Notes under the pieces: generated by a model
What the model was told of the DNA's origin: nothing
The model's database searches: none
The model's input: the letters and a program-made list of their open reading frames with translations, nothing else
NCBI GenBank assembly: GCA_977006965.1
Contig: OZ345359.1
Location: 2,852,001 to 2,916,000, forward strand
From: Phymatolithon calcareum
Lineage: Eukaryota > Rhodophyta > Florideophyceae > Hapalidiales
Reading direction: 5' to 3'
DNA length: 64,000 bases
Made by a program: the position numbers and the translations under genes
Shown: positions 21,346-32,100 of the stretch, in pieces
Layout: each line of letters starts with the position of its first letter
Numbering within the stretch: position 1 is the stretch's first letter

Positions 21346-21734
21346 AGAATGGTATCTCGAATTCTACTCCATGCCGTCATAGAAGACGGTTGTGAAGAGT
21401 TGTAACTGATTTGTACAGCTGTCGAGAAACTGGATGGGTTCTAGTCCGGGCTGTTCATATTGTACGTGGACTACAACAGCAGTCATCCCTTATTTGAAAC
21501 GCGCAACGTTTATTGGGCATATTTTCTTAGAGCTCATCGGTCTGATTTCGGGAAAATTCTGTTTCCACTTCACCAGAAACGAAATTGGTTACCTAGGCTG
21601 GGTGACAAAATCAACGTAAAAGAAATTCCACTCGGAGTTCCGCACTGCATGTGCAAATCTTAGACCAGGCAGTTTTCGAAAATCTTACCTCACTGAGGAC
21701 TTACTAGGACGAGACAAAGTCATGAAAAATATTT
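21346..21734. other. Short gap with weak frames
   Basis: Two overlapping + frames (21,434-21,663) of unknown origin. No family recognised. Confidence 0.3.
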
Positions 21735-24130
21735 TATCTATGTCCCTGAGATTACAATTTGCTGAAGCGCAGCGCAAGCTATATGATGCACTTCTCTCTC
21801 GGTGAGGGGAACGTTTCATGAAGATGAGGAAACTGTGGTGCTCTACTAAACCACCAGTTACGTGTCGACTCCGCTTCCAAAATAACTCGGTTTAAGAGTA
21901 AAAAACACTGCAAACTGTCATCTGCGCTCCGCTCTCTTCAAGTCTCTGAGGTGCTATAGATCTCATCTGAAAGAGAAGCATAGTGTGGGGTAACAAAACT
22001 TTTGTAAGCGCACAGTCACTATCGAAAAAGAAGGGACAAGAATGTTCCTTTCCGGTCTTGATCGACAGCGAGCCCCGAGAGTTCCGTGCTTTTATCGGTG
22101 CTTCCGGTGTACGAGATAAGCTTCAGAGCTATGATCCTGCGAATTTCTTAGTTATTGCAAACACGCCGCAGGACCAGCGCCATCACAGTCCGTTTGTGTT
22201 ACTCGCAAAGCCCCACAAGCGTCTCATGCACTATAACATGGACATGGAAGGCGCGACTGCTCTACTCGCCGGCTCCACTGACCTGCCCGCAGGACTTTCA
22301 CAATCAGCTGTTCTCGCAATTCGTATTTGCTACTCGTACACCATGTTGTTTGCTTATTCCGTAACTCGCAAGACGAGAAGAAGGAAACCACTCAGGGAGA
22401 ATCGGAAAAGAACCTAAATATCGAGAGGATTAACAGCCGTTCGACTCTTCTGCGCTCTGATACGATGCTTCCAGGCCCTGTAGCGCACATCATGAATAAG
22501 ATTTTTGAAGAATTCGAAGTTCCGCTGTCATTCAGTCACTATACGCAATGGCAATGCGGTTACACGAAATACAGAGAGAGTGTCGCTGTTCGGGCTTTAT
22601 CGAATCTCTCTGCCGGTGCTAAGACATCAAATATTTTCGAGAAAGACGTTCAAGAAGCTGCAATAATACAAGGTGGTCATTCCGTACATGCATTTCATGC
22701 CCGCGTTGAGGATTCGCTTTAAGGAACGAGTGGAGAGAACACCGCTCTAGATATGCGTATGTCTCAAAAAAGATCCCACGACTGGCACGTTGACCTGGGA
22801 ATTTGAATCCCATCATTGCCGACTCTGGGAATGCAAAGTGATGATAGAAATAGCGAGGCGTCAATTGCTTTTGAATAGCTTCTCAGTGTCCCTACAAAAA
22901 CTCACGAAAGCCGTCATTTCATCTATAAGTGCGAGTAGTACCCTGCCAGTAGCGCTGAACTTTGAACAAGACGCCATCAATGAAACCAGTAAGGATGGAG
23001 AAGCCAAAGAGTATTTTTGTCGTGCCGTACAAGCCATCAGATACTTTGAAGAAATTAAAATGCTTGAGGAGATCGGAACCATGTCGCTTGCTCATGCTCA
23101 TATCTCCGCCGTTGCGACAGCCTCGAAGTGTCTTTTCGAGACCCGTGAGCAAGCTCAAATAGCTTCCGAGGATCCAGACGATAGAAGAAAATGCTTGGTC
23201 AGCGATCGGACGTTTAATGCAGTTGAAGCGGTGCAAAAGGCTGTCTCTCTGCCGGACGCAAAATTTCGAAGCCATGAGCAGGAACTCGTTATGAATGATG
23301 TCTATCTAAAATCGAGGGACCTCGCGATCCACTGCTTCAAGATCCATATCTCCGTTGACTTCTCGCTGTGTCGGGTGCTATTTTATTTATACAACGGCGC
23401 ACGGATTCATTTGAACAATAACTACAGCAAGAGCTTTGTCTTCAATTCGGAGACAATGCTCGTTTTGAGTGTATGGGGCAAGAGTAATGACGCCCTACGA
23501 GAAAGGATTACAGAAGAGCTACTAGGTAGAGGAGATGACTGGGCCGATGAGAAACTCAGAGACTGGCTTGTCAGAGACAGATTGGAAAACCCTGTGGAAT
23601 TCTGAAAGCTTAGAAGTAGGTTTTGAAAGAAATGGGCCTCTTTCTACAATAAATCAATTTTCATATCCTTTTTGTGCTCCTAGTACACTCGTTCCAAGAT
23701 TAAAGGACTGCATACAAGCTACATTTCAAAGTACTGCCCAAGGACAAGACCACTTTCTGGCATTTCATGCCACTTAGTCTGCCTTTTATATGCAGCACTC
23801 CAGGAGAATGGTTCGTCTCGCCTATCAAAAGTTTTACAGACCAAATCTCTTCGGCACTGTCCATATCTTGACTGTTTCTTTTCAACTCCGCCTCTTTGTG
23901 ACTATGCTTTCATCCGCTTGTGTTAATTCTTTGCTCAAGAGTTCCTTATCTTTGAGGGAATGGGCCTCTGCAGTATTGTCCTTTGAAAGTCCGTTGAAAG
24001 AAAGCCTGCAGAGTTTGCTTCCGCGCAGAGTTTCTAGACCTGCAAACAGTTTGAATCTTTGAAAGCGGACTTCTCTATATAGCGTGGTTTGCTGCGCACA
24101 TGCTATGGCGGTCTACGACAACCTACATCC
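21735..24130 (+). pseudogene. Zinc-finger/helicase element copy 1, helicase core deleted
   Basis: Homologous to copy 2 (35,029-39,640) over both coding and 3' flanking sequence, with two large internal deletions. The first joins LPAGLSQSAVLAIR (22,325) to the VHHVVCLFRNSQDEKK region, removing what is 35,912-37,180 in copy 2. The second, near 23,325, joins KSRDLAIH to the C-terminal YLYNGARIHLNNNYSK segment, removing the Walker A to DEAH helicase block (38,170-38,800 in copy 2). The longest open stretch is 22,790-23,605 (271 codons), which runs across the second junction. The N-terminal zinc-finger part is badly broken. The 3' flank to 24,130 (TCTATATAGCGTGGTTT) is well conserved. Confidence 0.8.
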
Positions 24131-24309
24131 GGCTCTGGGACTTAGGGGGGGAAGGCATTCAACTGGTTAGTGTCACGCGTCGTCCACTAATTATGCTGAG
24201 AAGGAATTATCTTTAAGACGCCGTCTTGACAACTAGAAAAATTGTTTGCACTTCATCCAGTGCACATTTTGTGAATGTAGTTTCTTCTCTTCGAAGCGTC
24301 TCTCTTGAC

Positions 24310-24660
24310 AACCGCTTTTTTAAAATCTTCTATTCTTCCGAGGACACCCTCGCAGGCCATGAGTAGAAGGGTGCCCTCATCTGTCTGGGTGCAAGACTTG
24401 TCGAAGAACGCTTTACGCCTAAAAAGCTTATATTATCTACAAACTTTGGATAAGACGTAGGACAATACGTGGCAGTTCTCTGTCCTTTCGAGGCCGAAAT
24501 AGCTGAAAAAGGAGATCGGTCCCATAGCATCTTGGAAAAATTTCAGCAGAATGGGGCCTTTTAAAGTCCACTAAGTTGTCGAAAAGCTGTAAGGATCGTC
24601 TGCTGTGCATTTGAAGTTGTAAAAAATATTACTTGCATTGCTTTTTGATTCTCATAATTG
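24310..24660 (-). repeat. Dispersed repeat R2, direct copy of 43,940-44,300
   Basis: Blocks shared in the same order: CCGAGGACACCCTCGCAGG, ATCTGTCTGGGTGCAAGACT, TTTACGCCTAAAAAGCTTAT, TCTGTCCTTTCGAGGCCGAA and CTGCTGTGCATTTGAA. Reverse-strand frames give TLLLMACEGVLGRIE. This faintly resembles TNLLLMACRELLDKES in the helicase element, so R2 may be a very old fragment of that family. I treat that link as tentative. Confidence 0.6.
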
Positions 24661-25240
24661 AAGAGATCTACAGCACGACATCAAAGGCACGAGAAGGTCC
24701 TTGTCTATTGCCAGGGTCACCATGCGGGATTCTCTAGAACTCTACTGAAGTTTCCAACCGCTCATGCGCTTTTACTGCCCATTTTCTTAGTCGAACTCCA
24801 CCGGTCACTTGAAAAGTAACTTAAGTGCTTTGCGCGGTGCTCAGTTCTTCTCTCCGAAGTACTGATGCTACATGTCTCGCTATACGAAGCGTGAAAGCTA
24901 CGAATGCTGGGCCTTACTGTAGAGAAATCTGAACCGCCGACGACGGCCAGACCTTTTTTGACACTGAAGGCGAAAAATGTTTGAGCTGTGCCTTCGAAGT
25001 GGTTCTTATAGTACTGTAGAGATTACTACTTTGTCTGAAATCAAGAGTACACAAACGTTCTGATACAAGATGTCCATAAGCAGACGCTGTACATAGCGAA
25101 AACTCTTCACTTGCTGACTTGCTCAGTTTAGAGAAAACAGGTCCCTCGGGGCTCCCTTCTCTCTCATTTTTGCTTCTCTATGCGCTCTCAAAGGGGATGA
25201 TTGAACGATTGTGAGCGTCTCGGCAGTCACAAAACTATTA
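24661..25240. other. Gap, nothing recognised
   Basis: No supported frame or repeat partner. Confidence 0.3.
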
Positions 25241-25498
25241 TTACTCCGCAAATCTACGTGCATATTTGCGAGACGAGCGAAGTGGATATTTCCTTGTCTT
25301 GCATATGCTCATAGCAGTTGTCGATGACCTGAAGGCGCAGATCATGCTGTGGCTTCTGTTCATACTACTGCGTGCTTCATTGTATAAATACAAAAGACAC
25401 AGCATAGAAGTCCACGGGAAGATGTACCTCAAGGCATCGAGAAGCTGCTGGAATTGTGGCTGGAGCCTATGGTCGTGAAGGTCAAGGAGCGAAAGCAA
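25241..25498 (-). pseudogene. C-terminal fragment of helicase element
   Basis: Reverse-strand translation reads LSLLDLHDHRLQPQFQQLLD, ALRYIFPWTSMLC and LYLYNEARSSMN. This corresponds to the copy 2 stretch around 38,740-38,890 read in its translated frames (LLDLHGHRLQTHCQQLP; SPWTSLLC; LYLYNGARIH). A sister fragment is at 41,339-41,580, also on the reverse strand. Confidence 0.65.
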
Positions 25499-26594
25499 TT
25501 TGAGTGATAGTGCTTATCTTACAAGTCTTGACTTTGACGCAATTGTCCGAGATGTGATCGTATTTATTGGCTGAAACTGTTTCTTGTGTAATCAGTACTG
25601 AGCAATGCAGAGAAAGCAGAGTCCGCTACAGTTCTCCCATGCGAATACAAAGCTTTGTGGTGTCTGGTTCCTGTGACCATCAGGACGTTTAAGCAGTAGT
25701 TTGCCCTATAAGAGTGAAATCGACTTCCGGCACAATATACTGCACTCTCCCAGGTGTAAATTATAATTGAAAGAAATCTTCAATGAAACAGAAATCCAAT
25801 TCATTGGAAATACAATCCACATTACAGATACGCCCCGCTACCCTAAAGGACTTTGTAAACTTTACACTTTTGCCTTTGCTTCCAGTGCGTCCACTCCCGT
25901 CTAAGAATTTCGCCCTGATAGCTCGGCTCTAGCATCGGAGTGGGCTCCAAGAATGAGCGCATGTCTTCTTGGCTGGCATTCATAGTATATCCCTAGAGAA
26001 GAGACTCTGATTTCTCCCACCTTAGAAGAAGGCGTTGTGGACAACGTTGATGAATAAAACGCAGAATCGTATCTGGATTGCAGGACAAACAAGTATAGTG
26101 TCATTGAATATACGACCCCCTCGCCATTCAAGATCGCTTCCAGTATCTTTTTATCCTTGTTGACTCGATCTGCTGCCTTAATTTTTACTCAACTCGACTA
26201 TATTCCCGTTGGGAGCTTTTTGAATTCATATGTGATGTCTACACTCTTCTCAGTAGACTGCAGAGCGCGCTGAGGCGCCATATGGCCAACAGGCTTAGCA
26301 GTATTGCCATGGAATTTTAATAAACCACCAAACAGTTGCAGACAATAACAAGCCTAATCATGGCACTGGTGCCAAAGAATGTCCCCAAACTCAATCATCT
26401 TCACTAATGAACTATGTTGGAAGTGGGTTCAAGATCTGGAGGATTGAATTTCATTCTTGCCTACAGTTCAATTCGAATTATAACTGAGAATAACGCTTTA
26501 ATAACGCGGAGAGCGAGTTCGATCTCTGCATCCAGCAGCAAATTCTGTCCATCGAACTGCATTCTGTCAATCATTTCAAAATCCGCAACCCTAG
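25499..26594. other. Gap with a possible LINE-2f 3' end remnant
   Basis: Mostly unrecognised. At 26,317-26,346 the string AATAAACCACCAAACAGTTG resembles the LINE-2f terminus at 21,310 and 53,115, so a short truncated 3' end is likely. Confidence 0.35.
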
Positions 26595-27075
26595 GACATC
26601 TTTGCAATGTCCGAGGCGCCCCTCACACCGTCTTCAGTTGCCAAATATGGTGCTGGGAACAAAAACTGGTTTGTAGTGCATAGGAAAGTCCCACAAATGT
26701 TTTCTCTCTGTCTAAGCCTCTACAACATCGTCACGGATGAATTCGCGGAGCAAATGGGCTGGGCGTCAATGATTAGTTGTGTAGAAATGCCTGTAGAGCG
26801 AAAGATGATTTCGATAGGAATATTACGTCATCTGGAAGAGTATGGAAGGAATGTCGACTTAATCTCGTCGAACTTCTTCCATACGTTCTGCAAACTGATT
26901 GGTGAAGATTTTGGACAGAGAAGAGACCCCTGTGGTGGCCTCTGTCCACAAAAGGCCAGTTCTTTTTAGTATCTGTGATGGTCGTCACCCTGGACGGTGT
27001 CAGGAATGTCTCTGCAATAGCACATGGCTGTGGTGGGAGTACATGTAAAATTCTTTTCTCGCAAGCCTGCAATTT
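26595..27075 (+). pseudogene. LINE RT fragment (motif B region)
   Basis: Across frames it reads NVRGAPLTPSSVAKYGAGNK, NWFVVHRKVPQMF and SLYNIVTDEFAEQMGW. This corresponds to LINE-1f WCIIDRGVPQGSPLSPCLYN and IFMDTFAE. The same block with the same downstream sequence (CTCGCAAGCCTGCAATTT) is at 40,365-40,880, about 13.8 kb away. The invariant Gln-Gly of motif B is lost, so it is nonfunctional. Confidence 0.65.
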
Positions 27076-27365
27076 CTTTCCCTCGTTATGAGATCTCTCG
27101 TTATACTTGGGAGAAATTAAGTGTATATATTATATAAGCTCCATTTCTGTCCACATGCGCAGCGGCAACAATCTGAGCAGGCGAGACTCAAGCCCGAATT
27201 TAAGGAGCTCTCTCAGGGCAGGTACTGCACTTCATCGCACAGCTGATCATGTTCTAGAAAGGAGTCTACTCTCGAAAAATCCACGTGCTTGCAGGCCTAG
27301 ACACTATGCGCCGATCCGGAGTGTGCGGGCTCTCTGTAAACGGAGCTACGAAGGGCCATTGTGAG

Positions 27366-28347
27366 ATTTTTAGACCTCTTCTCGATGGAACATGGGTACA
27401 ATGCTAAGAGTCGCACAGGTCGCACAAAAGACAACTACTCAACTCAAAATAGAGACAAGCAACACAGAGACGAGCACCAGTTTTCGTTCTTTCCTTTGGA
27501 CGGGCAGCTTGCTCATTTGTGTTGTTCTTGCCCGCTCCAGCATTTAGAGCGCTAGAAACAGCCTCTTGCTAGCACCTCTACGTGTCCAGCACAGAGAGCA
27601 AAGTTCAACACATCGTCTTGTGCAAGATAATGGATATGCGATGCTGTTTCAACGATCAACCTGCCTATTATATCAATCGTATTGAGGAAAAGAATCATGG
27701 TTCTAAGCAAGGCTCCATCTGCGGTCATACATGTCAATCAAGAGGGTATCGGTCAGTCTAATCGTGGAACTCTCGAGTGGACCTCGGTTGCCAACCGCGA
27801 TTCCCCGCGCGAGCTGTCTCGACAGTTTACTCGTGGTGCCAGTGCAATTGGCATACGGGAGCTGGCGTGTGGACGGCCGTGGGTCTGCGGAAAAGATCGT
27901 TTTAGATTTCCATGGCGGACTGACGCAGTGAATTGGGCACGATGTTCTGGGGGACATTGGTCGCAGATGCGGAGAATTTGCCATGAGCCCGTGCTAACGC
28001 TCACGACAGGCGCGATTATGACATGCGTTTCACGGTCGTGTGCTAGAGTCATAGTTGGGCTGCGCTCGCGTCGATCGCGCCCGCCCGTGCCCTGAGCACT
28101 CGATCTTTAATAGTCGGTTGTTGTTGCTGTGTTTATCGATCTGTTTTGATCTGTTGTTGTGAAGGTATGTCGTGCTCCTCGCTTTCCTTGTGAAGCTGTT
28201 ACGTTAATGTGAAGTCGGGACTCTTCTCGCGGCTGGGCTCCTGCCCTGTTCCTGTTGCTGCAAGGAGCTCGCGCTGGTACGCGCGACAATGGTGATCTAC
28301 ATATATTGAGTACCCAGTAGAAATATTCCTCTATATACTTCACGGTA
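27366..28347 (+). repeat. Dispersed repeat R3 (about 980 bp), longer copy
   Basis: The ends 27,366-27,720 and 28,139-28,347 match 41,588-42,090 and 42,110-42,316 (for example CGCACAAAAGACAACTACTC; TTGTGAAGCTGTTACGTTAA; AGTAGAAATATTCCTCTATA). The central 27,730-28,100 is noticeably GC-rich and nearly absent from the other copy apart from a TTCTGGGGG...GCAGATG remnant. A 137-codon + frame (27,682-28,095) crosses the GC-rich centre but I recognise no family. It could be an LTR or a non-autonomous element. No clean terminal repeat was seen. Confidence 0.6.
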
Positions 28348-28480
28348 TTTAAAAGACTTTATTTTAAGCCTCCCAAAATTTCACCGTGGAGCAACAAAGT
28401 CGCCTTCCGAACGCATTGCCCAGAGCAGTGCCGTGCGACGGCAAATAATTCGGCCATCGAGATACGCCTGTGATACCACA
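28348..28480 (-). pseudogene. LINE 3'-end fragment
   Basis: The reverse strand reads CGITGVS, then after a deletion a noncoding tail TTGCTCCACGG, TTTTGGGAGGCTTAAAATAA. This resembles the LINE-1f CGITAVVELV segment and 3' UTR (TTACTCCAAGG, GGGAGCTCTCAAAAATAA). It abuts the end of repeat R3. Confidence 0.5.
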
Positions 28481-29489
28481 ACACGCTTATCAATACTCCG
28501 CATGCGCCATTTACCGACTGGAAAGTCACGATCATCAGCTTAGCACTATGGACCACGCCACCTCTCACGCGCACTGCTTCTCTTTCGTGCCTTGTACTAA
28601 CGGCAAATGTACGGCTGGGCCTCTTGTTTTCAGTTTCGCGCTCTTTTATTGTCTTCCCTTGAACTCTGTCGCAACATTGTTATCACTCCAAGAAAAACAG
28701 TGTTCGCTTTTCCCTCTCGCGACTAAGATTTGCGGCTCGCAGACATGGAAGAGCCTGTCTTTATCTTCCTCTACTAATCCAAGTAGCTGTACCTTCCATT
28801 TCGTAAAGGAATGTGGAGGACTTCCTGTAATAGATGATAGAACATATAATCTTTGCTCCGTTCTTTTCAGGCCTTAGCAGTGCTTTTAATCTCACCGTTG
28901 GAAATGAGCGGTGGACGATGCAGTTTCAAGAAGGGGCCGGTGCAACGCGACTGCTGCAAACTCAGAGTCCCTATCAAAAAAGAAGAAGAAGAAAGGTAGA
29001 TTTTTATTTAAAAGTTACCAACGCATCTGCTGACGCTCGGGGCAACTTTCCTAAAGCCAAGGGGTTTTGGCTAGATTCTGTCCTGAAGGGGTTTTCTATT
29101 CTTGTTGGTGAAACACGACTCAGTGGACTAGAAAAACCCACCTCTGGTCTCCATCGGGACCTCGAGGGGGAAAGTTACTCCCCTGTCCTGTGACACGCTG
29201 TAACTATCAAAAAAGAAGAAGATAGATTGTTTCCCTCCAGTCTTGATGTGGAGCGCGTCCCGAGCGATCCTTGTTCCGTTCGGTTCTTCTGGTTGCCAGA
29301 GACGTTACAAAGCCATTATCGTACTTACTTTGAGGCAGTCTGGGATTTCTACAGTGCAGCCCAATATTCTCAAAAAAATTTAGACGTAACGCGGCAAATA
29401 TAGAACACTGCTGTTTTCGAAATATACAGTACGTACTGCAAGGAAGTGGATGACACTGCGCAATCCTCCGCTGGTGCAGGACTGTAGAA
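28481..29489. other. Gap with one short repeat
   Basis: Unsupported frames (28,470-28,877 and 28,834-29,193 on +). At 28,990-29,060 the string TTAAAAGTTACCAACGCATC with following CTGCTGAC, GGGGCAACTTT matches 49,090-49,145, an unidentified short dispersed repeat. Confidence 0.35.
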
Positions 29490-30030
29490 GAAACGACGAG
29501 AAGGGGCTTGCGCGATTCTGCAACACAGTAAATTATTGTACAGTACAGAAACTTGTTTGAGTGCACCACTAGGAGAGCACGGCCAAATTGTGGCCCGATA
29601 ATTGTGTATTGATTTGGGCCGAAATTGTGTCGTGCACCCACGGTAAATCTGTGTCATATCTATCTTTTCCGTCGATGAAGTGTCAGCCTCACAGAAAAGT
29701 GCAGATGAAACACAATTCCTTGATGCAGAGTACAGTCCTTGTAAATTGATTCGACACCAGGCTCTCAAGAACGTTGTGAAATTCGATACAGTATTGGTGA
29801 GTTCAATACCTGGAAAACCTACAGTATACTGTGCACGGGCTTAAGGCTTAAAAAAATCTTGTCATGGTGATAGATTTATCTTATGTTAGGCGGAGACGTC
29901 GTGGAATACTGTTGGAAAAATAGGATTATTCTGTCACATCGATTTTGGTCATGGTAGGGCTCATCGTATCGAGGTACTGTTCGTCGCTCAATTCTTTCAA
30001 CTACATTGGATGGTCCCCATGCGAGGATAA
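29490..30030 (+). repeat. Repeat R4, left inverted arm (coding-like)
   Basis: The reverse complement matches 34,180-34,620 (blocks AAACACAATT, CAGAGTACAGTCCTTG, TGTTAGGCGG, GATTATTCTGTCACATCGA, ATATCTATC). Translation on + reads ETQFLDAEYSPCKLIRHQAL, KNVVKFD. The other arm on its own sense strand reads KTQLLKEEYSTCLFRPHSAL, RNVAFFD, so the similarity extends to the protein level. Probably a transposon coding fragment of unknown family. Confidence 0.6.
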
Positions 30031-30632
30031 TGGGAATGTGCTTGAATATAAATAAGAGCCCAGCAAACTTACAGCAATACAATGAGCCGAGGGCAGAAAA
30101 CGATCGTTGTGTACAGTACTGTATAGTACACAGGGTTACTTTACGACGAGGGTCCGAATATATTAAATTTCGCGATTTTCAGAGTAATTTTGCAGATTTT
30201 TTACATTCAAAGTCCAAATAATGGCATCAGATTACCAAAAATGGAGACAAAGCGCAAGAAAAAAGAAAAAATAAGAGCCCTGGCTGCACGATGCCGCGGA
30301 AGGGGTCAAACAGGGGAATGTTATGGGGGGAAGTACCAATACTTTTTTGTTTCAAAACCTGTGTGTAAACGCATAAAATTGCTGTGCCGGCTAAATTATG
30401 AGTTCGGGTTGTATCAATAGCTCTTCTTTGCAGAATATTTTTATTGTTTTTCATCAAAAATCGAATACTGTACTGCGACGAGAGCGACCGAGTTCGCAAT
30501 GTTTGGGCAACGAGGGCATTATTTTCAACTTTCATTCTCATTTTCTATGAAGCAACTCATCCCTGCAAAGTTATATCAAACACACACTACAGACACAATC
30601 CCAAAAAGCAGTATGACAATAGCTTAGTGATA
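30031..30632. other. Gap, nothing recognised
   Basis: Short frames only (30,190-30,420 on +). Contains one of the GTACAGTAC-like strings noted between 29.4 and 34.9 kb. Confidence 0.3.
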
Positions 30633-31373
30633 CAGTCGAACCTGTATAGCTGCAACACGGCGGTAAAGCAGGTTGGTATGCAGTAATAGAGGTTTTGCAG
30701 TCTTGGAGGCTTTATCATAAGGGGCTACAGAAACATTCTACCCAATCGTCCACGAGGCTCAGTTGAACCAATCAGTGACCTTTCTCTGCTGGAGCCCCTT
30801 CTTGTGGTCGGAGCAAATCTTACGTTGCGATGCGTGGATGGCGCGCCGCACAGACCACGAACACTCTCCTCTCTCGTCCATGATCTCTACTGCCAAACTC
30901 AGATGACGCAACTGCTCAGCAAGCGGCAATTTCGGCTTGTTCTCCTTTTCAACACTCTCAGCGGCTTCGCTGGTCTCAACAGGATTCATTTCATGCAGGA
31001 TATCGCCGACAAGTGCCGCCTCTTCCACATCTGCGATGCAGTCATCCTCCTCATTTGGGCTGACGAGGTATGCGCAGTGGTGTTTCCTGCAGGGATGAGC
31101 ATCATCAAATAACGCTATTCTATGTAGCACATGGAACTTACTTGGCAAGCAGCCCTGCACGATTTATGACGAGAGCCAGTCTCTGTTGCAATCCGTGCTA
31201 TCAAAATTTTATTCAAAATTAAGGGCGGCATTCCCTTCAGTTGCACTAATGCAGTTTGCAAGGTAGGTTTAAATTTAGTTACTTCTCGGCATATACCAAA
31301 TCGGTCTAGGCGATTCGATTGCACGAATGCAGGTTTTGCAGCTATACAGGTTGCAGCTATACAGGTTCGACTG
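30633..31373 (-). mobile_element. pogo/Tigger-like deletion derivative, copy A, complete
   Basis: A 741-bp element flanked by TA on both sides (30,631-30,632 and 31,374-31,375), the expected pogo/Tc1-mariner target-site duplication. Perfect inverted termini of 24 bp begin CAGTCGAACCTGTATAGCTG. The end at 31,340-31,373 carries a second tandem copy of the CTGTATAGCTGCAA motif. Inside is only the C-terminal part of a Tigger-like transposase frame (30,759-31,160). The DDE catalytic region is missing, so it is non-autonomous and must be mobilised in trans. It is nearly identical to the copy at 56,047-56,745, implying recent movement. Confidence 0.88.
30759..31160 (-). pseudogene. Tigger/pogo transposase C-terminal remnant (copy A)
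   Basis: 133 codons: an acidic stretch (PNEEDDCIADVEEAALVGDI, LHEMNPVETSEAAESVEKEN) followed by LAEQLRHLSLAVEIM, AIHASQRKI and a terminal GLQQRKVTDWF. The ending matches the typical Tigger C-terminus (basic helix, then SLKQTxITDFF). No catalytic Asp residues remain. It is unlikely to start with its own Met in vivo, since it is an internal-deletion product. Confidence 0.75.
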
Positions 31374-31849
31374 TACTCACACCCCCGCCCCATAACATTC
31401 CCCTGGTGCAAAGAAGTGTGGCTAAGACTTAAGTATTTGCGGCAACAGGTGGAGCTGCTTTAAATGAAAGTACATACTTATATCAAGTTGCTGTCCCCCG
31501 GTGTGGGGCAAAGAGGGAGCTATCTACCCAGGGTATACAAAGGGAACTTCAGTCTAAGTAGATATCTCTTTCGTTGGGCATCTAGGCCCAAAATACTGTA
31601 CAGAACCCCTTTTTTGTTACTGAAATGCAAAGTGCACTAAACCCTCTGCCTGTATTTGTTCTTTGGCAGATTCCCTGGTTACCCTAGCCTAGTAGTGGAG
31701 CGATACGGGCTAAATGGCATTGCTCAGATGCCCACCATCCGGACTGTGCTCCTTAAACACAAGTGGACGAAACGACGACGCAAATTTCCAATTCACTGTA
31801 CAGAATAGTATTTCTGGAAAATAAGGAGAGCTTGACACTCCGCAAAAAC
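31374..31849. other. Gap, nothing recognised
   Basis: AT-rich. No frame or repeat partner noticed. Confidence 0.3.
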
Positions 31850-32100
31850 AAGCAAAAGTCTTCATGTTAAAGCTCCTTGTCAGCTTGGAGCTCTTGATGA
31901 CTTCTCGGTGTCACTTCCAGTTATTAACCTTGACTAATCTTTTGATCCAGCTTAACAAGCTCTCCATGTGGTAGAGTACAATGGTGTATCATTTTTGATG
32001 TATCATTGCCGAGCATATTGTGCGCAGCGCATCTCTTGTATCATAGCTCTCCGAGCTGGAGGAGAGATTCAGGCTCTGTTATTGATATGATATTCTGGCC
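31850..32100. repeat. Repeat R5 left unit (segments A+ then B+)
   Basis: Segment A (31,850-31,978: AAAGCTCCTTGTCAGCTTGG, ATCTTTTGATCCAGCTTAAC, GTGGTAGAGTA) is inverted at 33,541-33,672. Segment B (31,990-32,100: GCATATTGTGCGCAGCGCAT, TTATTGATATGA) is repeated in direct orientation at 33,430-33,550. The order A+B here and B A- there suggests a parent element A-B-A' with about 130-bp inverted ends, each locus keeping one end. Confidence 0.6.
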
